A stretch of 64,000 nt of DNA, from contig OU612072.1 of the NCBI GenBank assembly GCA_914767715.1, forward strand, positions 26,040,001 to 26,104,000, written 5' to 3'. The number at the start of each line of letters is the position of its first letter. Positions within the stretch are counted from its first letter, which is position 1. The translations under genes and the position numbers were made by a program. Positions 12,290 to 23,926 of the stretch are shown here, one piece after another. The DNA is from Membranipora membranacea. Taxonomy: Eukaryota; Bryozoa; Gymnolaemata; Cheilostomatida; Membraniporidae. The notes under the pieces were generated by a model. The model ran no database searches, was not told where the DNA came from, and saw only the letters and a program-made list of their open reading frames with translations.

Positions 12290-12720
12290 CATGTTGAATG
12301 TTTTAGAACTGCGACAAAATTTCATACAAATGAATTTCAAGATATATAAAGAACACGAAAAGAGGACTTTGGCGGGATTATTTGTGTCTGAGGTGACGTG
12401 TTTTGTAGTAAATCGTGAATGGCCAAATCCTCACACGACATACTGAAGGATTGTACTGCTATCCCGGATTCCAGAAAATCACAGCAAATTGCGGCGAGTC
12501 GCGGGTTGGCGGAGGAGTTGCGGCTTATGCGAGCTCAAAATACAATGTCAAAACACTGGTCACTTACACCTCATCGACCACGTCAGCGCTGTGGACACTC
12601 ATCCAAGTGCCTGACATGATAGATCCGCTGATATGTGGAGTCGTCTACCACCCACCAGGACTACTAAAACACCAACGAGATCCCACAATAGAGTATATCC
12701 ACCACACCATCCGTAAACTG
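12290..12720 (+). mobile_element. EL1 copy 2, truncated in the endonuclease
   Basis: The 5' part of EL1, open at 12415-12720 (YCYPGFQKI, GGGVAAYA, YHPPG), matches unit 1 up to CCGTAAACTG. It then stops at a junction with intron 3 of a TSR gene. Everything downstream of this point in EL1, and the promoter and exons 1-3 of the next TSR gene, are missing. Confidence 0.85.
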
Positions 12721-12912
12721 TGAGAAGAAGTTTCGCTAGCGGCATTTGATGTGAAATTTACGTAGAAAGTACCAACTAAAATATGATTTTATTTTCAAAG
12801 TTAGTTAAAAAAAGAATCAAAAAAGAAATTTGGTTAGCTGTATGTCACAATGCTGCCAAGAATATTACACATTGGCTCCTGGATTGTGTCTGATGTTAAT
12901 CTCTCTTTGTAG

Positions 12913-13300
12913 TAAATGGAAACTGGGCTTACTGGACTAACTGGGCTGACAGCTACAAGGGATCATACCAGCAGACTAGACACAGATCCTGCTCTAACCC
13001 AGCACCTTCATGTAACGGACGTCAATGCTGGGGTGACTCCAAACAAACCAGAAATCTACCAAGTAAGTAAATGTAAATGTTATATACGTTCAGAGGTTTT
13101 ATATACCGCCGAAAAGGTTACTGCTTGCCTTGCAACTGTTAAAATTGTGGCCTTTCTATTCTTTTACTTGAACCTAAAGAAGAAACATGATGTAAAGCTT
13201 ACTTTGTATAATTTTCACATAAGAAATTTTCTGAACCCCTTGCAGATTTCTGTAATGACATTTGTTTCTTGTACTTTCAGAGCCACACTATGCTTCATAA
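12913..13300 (+). pseudogene. TSR gene remnant, exons 4-5 only (unit 3)
   Basis: Exon 4 (12,913-13,062, 150 bases) and exon 5 (13,281-13,300) are intact in frame and splice sites, and AATAAA follows at 13,478. Promoter, start, signal peptide and first TSR are gone, replaced by EL1 sequence up to 12,720. It could only be expressed as part of a chimeric transcript. I call it a pseudogene fragment. Confidence 0.85.
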
Positions 13301-14399
13301 ACATGATTATGGCTAGAAACTGGGCCACAAAGAGAACTCCAAGAACTGATTTATCATAGAATTAGATTTGCCTTGTTCATTTTTTACAGTATTATATTCT
13401 ATTGCATTGCAATGTCTAATTTGTTACTTCTTGATTCGGATATACATTTTTCTTGAAATCTTTAGTCTCAGATATTTAATAAAAAATAGTCACAAAATAT
13501 TCACCTGAAAATAATGTTCAGAGAGGTATAATTATTTTGGTTTGATCTAAAATATACAGAAATAAGTGACAGTTGAACAATTGGTGTGTGTCTGTCTGTG
13601 TGTCTGCTTTTGAGGGAATCAAAAGAGCATTAGTTTAATGACTGACCGTTTAAAAGTTGAATCTGGTGAATACAGGCAGACAGGCTCCAGAGGTTTTCAG
13701 GCACTTTCGAACTTCAATTGGAACTGATTTTCTGCTGTCAGTGCGCTCACTTGTTCGGGGGTTTTTCTGTCTGTCTTCTTACACCATCATGTTTTCCAGT
13801 TTTTCAAGTTTAGCTGCAACATCTCTTGATTTGAGCGAATTTATGTAGCTTCGGAATCCTGATATTCACCTGCGGAATCCCTAGTAGCTCTTATCTGTTT
13901 GAAGGTGTCTCATGAGATCCCAGCAAGGTTGTTAAAGCTCATTGAATGCATACTATTATTTCATCAGTCTTACTCAACAAATTTAATCTATGTAAATCAA
14001 GAGTTGGTAACTCACACATACAGTAGCATCAACCTCCAACCTATTATGATTTTTGATTATTATCACCATTTTGTGTCAGCAAACAGCAACAGTCTTTATA
14101 CTTGAAATCAAACATATTTAAGTTAGTGTTTGCTTCTTTCTCTTTAGTCAAGTATTTCCTGCATATATTTTGCAAGATGCTGGTTGGGTTATTGCAAAGA
14201 CTGAGAAACAAAAATTTGAAAATTCCGACATAAGTTTTTGCAACCGTTAGTAAATTTTGGTAATAGTATATGCTGTCCCATTTTGAATCACTGCATCATC
14301 ATTGAAGCAAATTGGTTATTATCAATGTTGCAGTATTTCATGACAACTTAGATGCAGGGGAAGTCAACGCTCACTGAATTTTCAGTACTCTGTCAACTT

Positions 14400-15230
14400 T
14401 TGGAATAACCATAGCAGGGTCTTGCCAGGCAAGTTTTGAAGATAATCCACAATGAAGGAAATACAATAAAAATTGTTTATTGGTTAATCGATGGCACAAA
14501 ACTTTGTCCCTTCACTTGATGTGGTTCCTCATACTTTCAAAATTGATCTATCATAGTTGTCAGATTTTGTGACTTTAATGTGACAGGTAACTAAAATCTG
14601 ACAGCGGCCTTCCGATAAATGAAGGTTGTCATATTTTGTAACACTGAATATAAGAGTTGTCCGGTCCAATGAATTTCTCCTATGCTTCTCCTTTTATTGG
14701 TATGTTTATGGTGGCTGTCAAATTCTGTAACACCATAACGTAACTAGGAATAAGGATTGGCACATTCTTAAATACTGCGTCCTCAAGTTTTTCAGGTTGC
14801 GGTTATCGAGTTCATCACACTGCTTTGCCATATTTTCACGATCCCTGAAGCTCCTTGTTTGTACCTTCTGCCATTTTCTTTTGGATTATTATAAGAATGT
14901 TATCACATTATGTTATATCATGTCTTGAGTGCTTTATCTTATCGTATGGGTACAGTATATCTGTACTTTGTGGTGTATCTTTGCTTGCACTGTTATCTGG
15001 GTAATCTGGGGGCGTTTCACAAATTACAGATAGCGCAGAGGGGTCAAAGCTTAAAATCACTGGAATAAAGGTCTGGTCTGGCCTACAATGCAGTCACCCC
15101 TGACTGAAATCAATTACGATAAGTTAAAGTTTAATTCATTACATGGACTAGTTCACACATCTCTCCAATCAATCACAGGCTGTTAACTTGTCATTATTAC
15201 TCTAGGCTTCACAAGTACCACACTGCTGAC
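14400..15230. repeat. Spacer type 2 (also at 29,655-30,640)
   Basis: No coding region seen. It contains repeated blocks of the form TGTCA-(A/G)ATTTTGTAAC-ACC/ACT at about 14,555, 14,625 and 14,725, each near a CTGACAG motif. The matching stretch in unit 5 is longer at its right end. Confidence 0.6.
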
Positions 15231-16198
15231 TGTTTATATATGGACTAGGAAAGGTTAAGGTTGTATGTGGTTAAAATAAGGCATTAAGGTTGGAAAAAAT
15301 GATTTGGCACGTTTTTGAGTCTTGCAGGTCTTGGGTCGGAAAATAGTCTTTAGATGAGAGGATGTTCGTCATTTAATTGAGTCTCCTAGTTTTGATTTCG
15401 AAATTGGAAACACGGCAAAAAGAGATGTCACCACAGAAGCTATTTGTGGATATGCCCACCATTGTGTAACAGCCTTTTTGTCCTTAGTTCCTTCTCCCTT
15501 TTTGCTAATCTTGCCTGTCACAGACAATCTTGTTTGGAAAGTTTTCGTCTTGGCGCACCTGCTCGCAACTGGAAAAGATGAACTGAGGAAATTTCAACAC
15601 CATATGTTCACTTTCATGTGAAGCTCTCAATCCTGGAGCAACTATAATATTTTGAAAACTATTAAACTATGTTTGATGCATTTCTTTGCCAAAATTCACA
15701 ATTTAGGGAAAATATCACAAGTTGGTTTAAAATTCTTTAGAGACACCTGTCATGATTAATATTAATATAAAATGTGAAATGCGTAATTGTGATGAGGAAA
15801 CAATCATTAACATTCAAATAAAAATCAATTTTTTTTTATCTGAGTGCTCAGTACCACTTATTTCAGGCGTATTTTGAGGGGGGCTAATGCGTTTCCTCTT
15901 GATGGAACTGCAAAATATCATATCTAAATAATAGCAAAGGTTAATCATGAATACCAAGTGGAACTCACTGATCTGATTGGCCACTTGATTACTAAACTAA
16001 TTTACTTATGTGACAAGACTCCTTATCAATATTGACAAGTTGTGGTGTCTAGTAGATTGCTGGTATGTCAGAAATTATTAAATAGAAATCGCTTCGAACT
16101 TAAAATCCAGCACACTTTGAGGAGGTTAATGAGGAACAACTTGGCAGTCTGCACACTTTTATCAGTTAAACATTTCTGAACCAGGAAATTTATGACAT

Positions 16199-16243
16199 TG
16201 ATTAATGGTGTAGAAGGGAGCCACATTGATTTTTTGGTATAAA
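16199..16243 (+). promoter_or_regulatory. Core promoter of TSR gene C
   Basis: TATAAA at 16,238-16,243; TGATTAATGG at 16,199-16,208. Confidence 0.75.
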
Positions 16244-16313
16244 TTGGCCTGTAGGCCAATGGCAGATATCATTTATCTGTTTGAAGATCTCTGAATACCA
16301 CTACTAATCAAAT

Positions 16314-17949
16314 ATGGGTAAGCTCTCAGTTAACTTTAAATTGAATAAGATTTTGTACCTTTTTGACACTTTGATCTCAGTCGCAAAATATCGGTCACAA
16401 TAGTGGGGATAGAACCAAGTCGTTTAATAAACTTGGTGAAATAAGGTTCAGTTCCTTTCAAAAAGGCTGCAAGGAGTAGACGTATTGGGAAACATGGGAA
16501 TATTGTGCCCTAATATCCACTAATTGCACACATGTCTGCATGAAGTTGAAGGCCAGCCGCTACACCTGTCCATCCTATATACAGATTTTGTTCTATAAAC
16601 CAATAAACTGTATTGACTGATTACTTATATTGCCTTGTAGCTATGACCAAGCTGATTCTCCTGGCTTTAGTCGCCGTTGTATGTGGAAGCGCTGGTAACT
16701 ATCACAAGAAGCAGCACTATCGTGGTAAGCTCCTGATGGATTGAATAATGTTTCTGTAAGCTGAGACAGTGGTCGTTATTGGAATTGAGACTTTGTGCTT
16801 GACAGGGAGGGTTTCCAACCCTCCCTAATGCAATTAAGTCTGGAGTTGTGGGAACCTCCAATGGAAAGCTGACTGAAAGGTTCTTTGAAGTTGAAGCAAC
16901 CCCAATCGATCAGTTTCTAGGCAGTTATGAATTTGATCTGCATGTATTAAATGAATTTCAAACATCTACACTGTACATCTGTACATCTACAACCTGCAAA
17001 AAATTTTCTTTGAAGGGCATGGCGGTGTATATATTAATCAGATGGTTTAAACCGTCAAGGTAGCTTTATTGTAGGGTGATGTTTGAGCCTTAAGATATTG
17101 AATGTTTTAGTGTATGAGTGGGGACCATGGAGCCAGTATGGAGCTTGCTCTAAGCCATGTGGAGTAGGAATTCAGTATAGACAGAGACATTGTAACAGCA
17201 GATGGGTCTACGGATACAGCGGTAACCACGCAACTAACTGTGTCGGACCAACAACATCTCAGAGATACTGTAATCTGCAGTGCTGTGCAGGTGAGACAGA
17301 AGTTCTGATCTTCCAATAAGCTAAGCAGCTTCTGTGAGAAAGTGTCAGTGAAACGCTGCAATTAAACTGTGAGAAGAAGTTTCGCTAGCGGCATTTGATG
17401 TGAAATTTACGTAGAAAGTATCCACTAAAATATGATTTTATTTTCAAAGTTAGATAAAAAAAGAATCAAAAAAGAGATTTGGTTAGCTGTATGTCACAAT
17501 GCTGCCAAGAATATTACACATTGGCTCCTGGATTGTGACTGATGTTAATCTCCCTTTGTAGTAAATGGAAACTGGGCTTACTGGACTAACTGGGCTGACA
17601 GCTACAAGGGATCATACCAGCAGACCAGACACAGATCCTGCTCTAACCCAGCACCATCATGTAACGGACGTCAATGCTGGGGTGACTCCAAACAAACCAG
17701 AAATCTACCAAGTAAGTAAATGTACATGTTATATACGTTCAGAGGTTTTATATACTGCCGAAAAGGTTACTGCTTGCCTTGCAACTGTTAAAATTGTGGC
17801 CTTTCTATTCTTTTACTTGAACCTAAAGAAGAAACATGATGTAAAACTTACTTTGTATAATTTTCACGTAACAAATTTTCTGAACCCCTTGCAGATTTCT
17901 GTAATGACATTTGCTTCTTGTACTTTCAGAGCCACACTATGCTTCATAA
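16314..17949 (+). CDS. TSR gene C: secreted two-module thrombospondin type 1 protein, 145 aa
   Basis: Coding exons 16314-16317 (ATGG), 16641-16724, 17111-17290, 17562-17711 and 17930-17949, matching genes A and B in length and phase. The product is M-A-M-T-K plus a hydrophobic leader, an NYHKKQHYR linker, a TSR with CSKPCG and a closing Q-C-C, the cysteine-poor TSR-like module, and a KPHYAS tail. Closest to gene B. AATAAA follows at 18,127-18,132. No disablement is seen, so three near-identical copies may give extra gene dosage. Confidence 0.85.
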
Positions 17950-19069
17950 ACATGATTATGGCTAGAAACTGGGCCACAAAGAGAACTCCAAGGACTGATT
18001 CATCATAGAATTAGATTTGTCTTGTTCATTTTTTACAGTATTATATTCTATTGCATTGCAATGTCTAATTTGTTACCTCTTGATTCGGATATTCATTTTT
18101 CTTAAAATCTTTAGTCTCAGATATTCAATAAAAGTAGTCACAAAATATACACCTGAAAATAATGTTCAGAGAGGTATAATTCTTTTGGTTTGATCTAAAG
18201 TATGCAGAAATAAGTGGCAGTTGAACAATTGGTGTGTGTCTGTCTGTGAGGGAATCAAAAGAGCATAAGTTTAATGACTGACCATTTAAAAGTTGAATCT
18301 TGTGAATACAGGCAGACAGGCTCCAGAGCCTTTCAGACACTTTCGAACTTCAATTGGAACCGATTTTCTGCTGTCAGCGCGCTCACTTGTTCGGGACTCT
18401 TCTGTCTGTCTTCTTACACCATCATGTTTTCCAGTTTTTCAAGTTTAGCCGCAGCATCTCTTGATTTGAGCGAATTTATGTAGCTTCGGAATCCTGATAT
18501 TGACCTGCGGAATCCCTAGTAGCTCTTATCTGTTTAAACGTGTCTCATGAGATCCCAGCAAGGTTGTTAGAGCTCATTGTATGCATACTATTATTTCATC
18601 AGTCTTACTCAAAGAATTTAATCTATGTAAATCAATAGTGGGTAACTCACACATATAGTAGCATCAACCTCCAACCTATTATGATTTTTGATTATTATCA
18701 CCATATTGTGTCAGCAACCAGCAACAGTCTTTATACTTGAAATCAAACATATTTAAGTTAATGTTTGCTTCTTTCTCTTTAGTCAAGTATTTCCTGCATA
18801 TATTTTGCAAAATGCTGGTTGGGTTATTGCAAAGACTAAGAAACAACTTCGTGCCAACAAAAATTGGAAAATTCCGACATAAGTTTTTGCAACCGTTAGT
18901 AAATTTGGTAATAATATATGCTGTCACATTTTGAATCACTGCATCATCATTGAAGAAAATTGATTATTATCAATGTTGCAATATTTCATGACAACTTAGA
19001 TGCAGGGGAAGTCAACGCTCACTGAATTTTTAGTACTCTGTCAGCTTTTGGAATAACCATAGCAGGGTC

Positions 19070-20865
19070 TTTTCACATGTTGAATGTTTTTGGTCTGCAA
19101 CAAAATTTCATACAAATGAATTTAAAGATATATGAAGAACACGAAGAGAGGACTTTGGCGGGATTATTTGTGTCTGAGGTGACGTGTTTTGTAGTAAATC
19201 GTGAATGGCCAAATCTTCACACTACATACTGAAGGATTGTACTGCTATCCCGGATTCCAGAAAATCACAGCAAATCGCGGCGAGTCGTTGGTCGGCGGAG
19301 GAGTTGCGGCTTACGCGAGCTTAAAATACAACGTCAAAACCCTGGACACTTACATCTCATCGACCACATCAGCGCTGTGGACACTCATCCAAGTGCCTGA
19401 CATGATAGATCCGCTGATATGTGGAGTCGTCTACCACCCACCAGGACTACTAAAACACCAACGTGATCACACCATAGAGTATATCCACGACACCATCCGT
19501 AAACTGACTGGCAAACATAAATCTGCTAGACTGATACTCTATGGCGACTTCAACGACCTGGACTGTAGCTCCATAGCTCCTGCCTTCGGCCTAGCTCAGA
19601 TTGTTAACTTCCCCATGAGGAACACAGCATTTCTAGATAAACTGTTCACCAATGTCCCAGAGTATGTGAGAGCCGGTTGTGATGCTGCGCCTCCAGTAGG
19701 CAACAGTGATTACGAATCTGTAGAGATACTATCAGCCTACAGAAAGCCAGTAATGTATGAAACCATATCTTGAAGAGAGTCGTCACCCCTGCCTCCAAAG
19801 TGAAAATCAGTCGAGATCTAGACAATCAAAACTGGGATGAAGTTCTCTCCGAACCTGACCTGAACAGTAAAATGACTATATTCCACCGAATTGTGACAAA
19901 CATCTACCAAACACACTGTCCTCTACGCAAGCGGCGTAAGCCTCAACACAAGCCATGCATAGAAACACCACTCACACTGAAGCTCCATCGCGCAAAACAG
20001 AGAGCTCACAGGACTAACAACTCGGCATGGAAGTATCTCAAAAAGATACTCAATAAGCTTCTGAAAAAGGCACGCCGATCACATGCGCAGACTAATATCA
20101 ACAGAAATATGTCTGACTCAAGGCGGTGGTGGATAAATATCAAGCAACTGACATCTCAAAACACCAATACCAGTGACACAATCAATATAGATGGCAAATG
20201 GATGGCACCTGATGATTTTGTGGAGGACCTAAATAAATACTATACATCAACCAGCGACAGCACAACCCTGGAATTCCCGAAACTCAATCACAACAACAAC
20301 AACATTCCATCAACAATAGCTAACGGCGAACTCATCAATAAACTAAAAGCCATAAACACCAGGAAGGCAACTCATTCAGATGACTTCCCACAGTGGATTA
20401 GTAAGAACAATCCACACCAAATCGCCACACCACTCCGTAGCATCATCGAGCGCACGCTGAAAACAGGAAAATACCCTGAACTGTGGAAGCGTTCTGAAAT
20501 AACTCCTATCAGTACAGCAGCTTCACCTGATCAATTCAAAGATTTCCGGCCCATAGAGCTGACCTACCACTGCAGTAAAATAGCTGAAAGTCACATTAAC
20601 AATATACTCAGTGAAAAGTCATCCAACAGTACTCAATTTGCATACACAAAAGGGATAGGTACTATCGATGCCCTAGTCAAAGCCGTGAAATCCTGGAAAA
20701 TGTCTATGGAAAACAAGGAGACCCTAGCTGTCCATGCACTATTCGAAGACTTTTCTAAGGAATTTGATAACATGAGACCGGATGTATTGGCAGCTATTAT
20801 GGACCAGCAGGGCTATGACCAAACAATCATAACTCTGTGTATCGACTATCTCACCAACTATCTCT
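19070..20865 (+). mobile_element. EL1 copy 3: endonuclease and RT N-terminal part
   Basis: Two long open stretches, 19201-19773 (endonuclease: GGGVAAYA, YHPPG, GDFND) and 19770-20879 (endonuclease C-terminus to RT: FRPIELTYHCSK, FAYTKGIGTIDAL, LFEDFSKEFDNM). They are separated by a small insertion near 19,768 that shifts the frame. It is more open than copy 1. The second ORF runs a few codons into EL2 sequence before stopping. DYESVE replaces the usual DHESVE at 19,708-19,725, losing a catalytic histidine. Confidence 0.8.
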
Positions 20866-21055
20866 GTGTGCTAGTCTGAGGTTAGATCAAAGCCAATTTG
20901 CTTATAGGAAGTCTCGTAGCACAAAGGATGCATGTATTGCTTTTGACTACAGTGTTAGGCAACACCTCGACACACCAAGGAGGTATGCTAGAGCTTTGTT
21001 TGTAGATTATTCTTTGACATTATTAATACGATATTGCCAAAACTTTTAGCAGATA
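20866..21055 (+). mobile_element. EL2 copy 2, left part
   Basis: Starts at the same EL1 position as in unit 1 and contains the RSTKDACIAFDY block. It is cut at 21,055 by the CR1/L2-like element and resumes at 25,593. Confidence 0.75.
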
Positions 21056-21181
21056 TATACTTTTTTTATTGGCATCAAAAGTCATCTCATTCGAAATGTT
21101 TTGCACTCAGTGCCAGAAAACAATTTTTTTTTATAACAAAAAAGAGAAACAGAAGGGAAATAATATCATCAATGATGTTGG

Positions 21182-23926
21182 TCAAGTCGATAATATATGG
21201 TTGAAAAGTAAAGTTTTGAATGAACTGAACTTCTCTTTAGATCTCAAATGTAACGGTAAAGAATTGTATGTAGCAGAAACTTTGTATCTTAGATTGTCTG
21301 TATGATATAAAAGTAAATGTTTATCACGAAAATTGAACTTGGTAGTGTTTTTAAATCCTCTATATATAAATGGAGGTGTTAAAAAATTGTTTATCTTATG
21401 CGCAAAAAGTGAAGTGAAATAACAAACAAGCTTAGGAAGAGGTAGGAGTTGTAATGATTGTGTAATGGATTCGGTTGAAATGAGATAATATGGGATGTAA
21501 TGCACATTGGCGATAATGCATAAAGCCCGTTTTTGCAACAAAAATAATCTATTGAGGGCATTATTGCAGGACAAGTTGCCAATGATATGGATACCATATA
21601 TAAGGTGACAATAGATAAACTGGAAGTAAAATGTGCGGGCACTTGCTATATCCAAGAAGTATCTCAAATTTTGAAGTAGGTAAACATTCCGTTGTACCTT
21701 TTTATATACATACTCTAGATGATCCTGCCATGAAAGCGAGTCATTCAACACAAAACCCAGAAGCCTTGTAGTTCTCTGTCTGTTTAGTTTTTCATGCCCT
21801 ATGTACAGTTCCAGGTCATAAAGCGGATCTGAGATGTTAAGTAGCATGTAATGAGATTTCTGAACATTTATAACCATCCGGTTACGATTGCACCAATCCA
21901 AAATGCCACTTAAATCTTCAGATGCCTTTGCCTTTAGTTGCTGAAGGTTTTTATTAGATGACAGGAACACTGTATCATCAGCATATGCATATGATGATGA
22001 GTCTGATTTTGATGAAGTTAATAAATCATTTATGAAGATGAGAAACAAAGTTGGTGCTAGGATTGAACCTTGAGGGACCCCTATTGTGATAGGCAATCTA
22101 CAAGATTCAATATTATTGAGTTTAACAAACTGCCTTCTGTCTGTCAGAAAGGTGTCAAGAAGTTTTAACATATTTCCTCCGATGCCGCAAGCCTTCAACT
22201 TGTTGTGTAGTAAAACATGGGATACACAGTCAAATGCCTTTTTAAAATCCAGAAAAAGTAATGTCATAACATTTCCATTAATTTTCTCCACCAAAGAGTC
22301 TGAAATAATTTTAAATAAACTGTCTGAACAAGAATGGCCTTTTCTAAATCCACATTGAAGCTCATGGATGATTTTGTTCTTAGTGAGATATTCTTGCAGA
22401 TGGTGATTTATGTGTTTCTCAAATATTTTTGAAAGAACAGGCAAGACTGAAATTGGCCTATAATTTGATGGGTTATTTATATCCCCAGATTTATGTATTG
22501 GTGAAACTCGAGCTAGTTTCCATGTTGAAGGGAACTGTCCTTTGCTTAAAACCCTGTTAAACATATCGGTGACAATATCCACAATATAAGGCCAAACAAG
22601 CTTCAACATCTTCACTGTAATTCTGTCAGGTCCTGTACTTTTACTATCAGGAATGTGGAACAATATTCTTGTACATGTGAAAGGGGTGAATTGTGGTATG
22701 TCTGTCAAATTATGTTTGGATACGGGAAATGTCATCTCATCTGTTACAACAAGGTTCTTTGTGATTGATTTTGCAATGGATGTGAAATGGCTGTTAAATT
22801 GATCTGCACTCAAATTTGTCGCAGGGAAAGTCTCCTTCTTTTTATTCTTTAATACATCCCAAACAGGTTTTGTATTACCTTTAGACTCTTTAATAGTATT
22901 AGAAAAAGCTCTTTTCTTCTTTTGTCTGATCATATTAGTGACATAATTTCGCTGTTTTTTATATCCTTCCCAATCACCGTTTTGTTTGAGTTGATCTCTG
23001 ATTTTGATGTTCATTTTTACCTCATCATCCAACCATTTTGGAAGATTATGCGTTCTTACAAAACGAGTCTTCTCAAACACGAGTTTTGATATAAGATGAT
23101 TCAAATGGCTATAGAACTTCTCAAACATTGAGTCTATTGATCTTTCATACAGTATGTAACCAAAATTTTCCCTTGAGAATGTGTTAAAAATGTTTTCAGG
23201 TGTTGCAAATGAATAATCCAAAAATGTTACCTTACATCTTTGTTTAGATATTTTAACATTTCTATCAATCTCTCTTGAAGCTACTATCATGAAATGATCA
23301 CTCAGTGAATATTTGATGACACCAGATTTAGCAATATTGTCACTTTTACTTGAATAGATGTGGTCAATTAGTGTCCTTGATGAATTAGTTATGCGAGTGG
23401 GTTCAGATATAAGTTGATTCAACAGTAGTGGAGAGGTAACATTACCTAACCACCTGTTTTTCGAAGTTGGATTCAGCAAATCAATATTGAAATCACCAAA
23501 TATTATAATTTCATCGTTCAAACCATAACAACGCTCGACAAACTCTGAAAAGTCTGTGTTCCATGATGCTTTTGATTGGGGAGGTCTATATAAGTATGTG
23601 ACCAAAAAACTCTTTTGGCTTCTGGGTCTCACCTTGACTGTTATACTCTCATCCATGTAAAGATCTAAATTTTCCAGATGTTCAATGACCAGTGAATCAT
23701 GGACATAGCAGAGTAATCCCCCACCATTGTTACAGAGCCTATCCCTTCTTATCATCGTATATCCTGGTACCTCATATAGGCAGCTGTCATCATTTTCATT
23801 CAAAAATGTTTCAGCCAAACACAGTATACTAAATTTGTGATCACTAAGAATGAAACGAACCTCTTCCAGTTTGCTTGCCAATCCACGGATATTAAGATAT
23901 GCGCTATGAAAATTCATTGCCATCAT
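21182..23926 (-). CDS. ORF2: APE endonuclease-reverse transcriptase of the CR1/L2-like element, 914 aa
   Basis: The N-terminal APE endonuclease begins NIRGLASK and contains CLAETFL, YRPPQS, GDFNIDLL and SLSDH, the expected order of catalytic blocks (about residues 5-215). The RT follows: VSPIHKSGD, NYRPISVLP, FRKGHSCSD, LDFKKAFDCV, GVPQGSILAP and YADDT with the catalytic Asp pair (about residues 430-720). A C-terminal thumb region ends ILST. It would nick target DNA and copy its own RNA in target-primed reverse transcription. The ATG overlaps the ORF1 stop (ATGA), pointing to coupled translation. No frameshift or stop is present. Confidence 0.92.
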   Translation of the reverse strand: MMAMNFHSAYLNIRGLASKLEEVRFILSDHKFSILCLAETFLNENDDSCLYEVPGYTMIRRDRLCNNGGGLLCYVHDSLVIEHLENLDLYMDESITVKVRPRSQKSFLVTYLYRPPQSKASWNTDFSEFVERCYGLNDEIIIFGDFNIDLLNPTSKNRWLGNVTSPLLLNQLISEPTRITNSSRTLIDHIYSSKSDNIAKSGVIKYSLSDHFMIVASREIDRNVKISKQRCKVTFLDYSFATPENIFNTFSRENFGYILYERSIDSMFEKFYSHLNHLISKLVFEKTRFVRTHNLPKWLDDEVKMNIKIRDQLKQNGDWEGYKKQRNYVTNMIRQKKKRAFSNTIKESKGNTKPVWDVLKNKKKETFPATNLSADQFNSHFTSIAKSITKNLVVTDEMTFPVSKHNLTDIPQFTPFTCTRILFHIPDSKSTGPDRITVKMLKLVWPYIVDIVTDMFNRVLSKGQFPSTWKLARVSPIHKSGDINNPSNYRPISVLPVLSKIFEKHINHHLQEYLTKNKIIHELQCGFRKGHSCSDSLFKIISDSLVEKINGNVMTLLFLDFKKAFDCVSHVLLHNKLKACGIGGNMLKLLDTFLTDRRQFVKLNNIESCRLPITIGVPQGSILAPTLFLIFINDLLTSSKSDSSSYAYADDTVFLSSNKNLQQLKAKASEDLSGILDWCNRNRMVINVQKSHYMLLNISDPLYDLELYIGHEKLNRQRTTRLLGFVLNDSLSWQDHLEYVYKKVQRNVYLLQNLRYFLDIASARTFYFQFIYCHLIYGIHIIGNLSCNNALNRLFLLQKRALCIIANVHYIPYYLISTESITQSLQLLPLPKLVCYFTSLFAHKINNFLTPPFIYRGFKNTTKFNFRDKHLLLYHTDNLRYKVSATYNSLPLHLRSKEKFSSFKTLLFNHILST

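Larger units (their letters stand above)
8588..12720 (+). repeat. Tandem array unit 2 (contains TSR gene B), cut short at 12,720
   Basis: Co-linear with unit 1 from the upstream block through gene B, the 3' flank and the start of EL1. It ends abruptly inside the EL1 endonuclease, where sequence switches to intron 3 of another TSR copy (unit 3). Confidence 0.85.
12721..15230 (+). repeat. Tandem array unit 3, remnant
   Basis: Starts inside intron 3 of a TSR copy, holds exons 4-5 and the conserved 3' flank, then a spacer of type 2 (14,400-15,230) with no EL1. Type 2 spacer is shared with unit 5. Confidence 0.8.
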
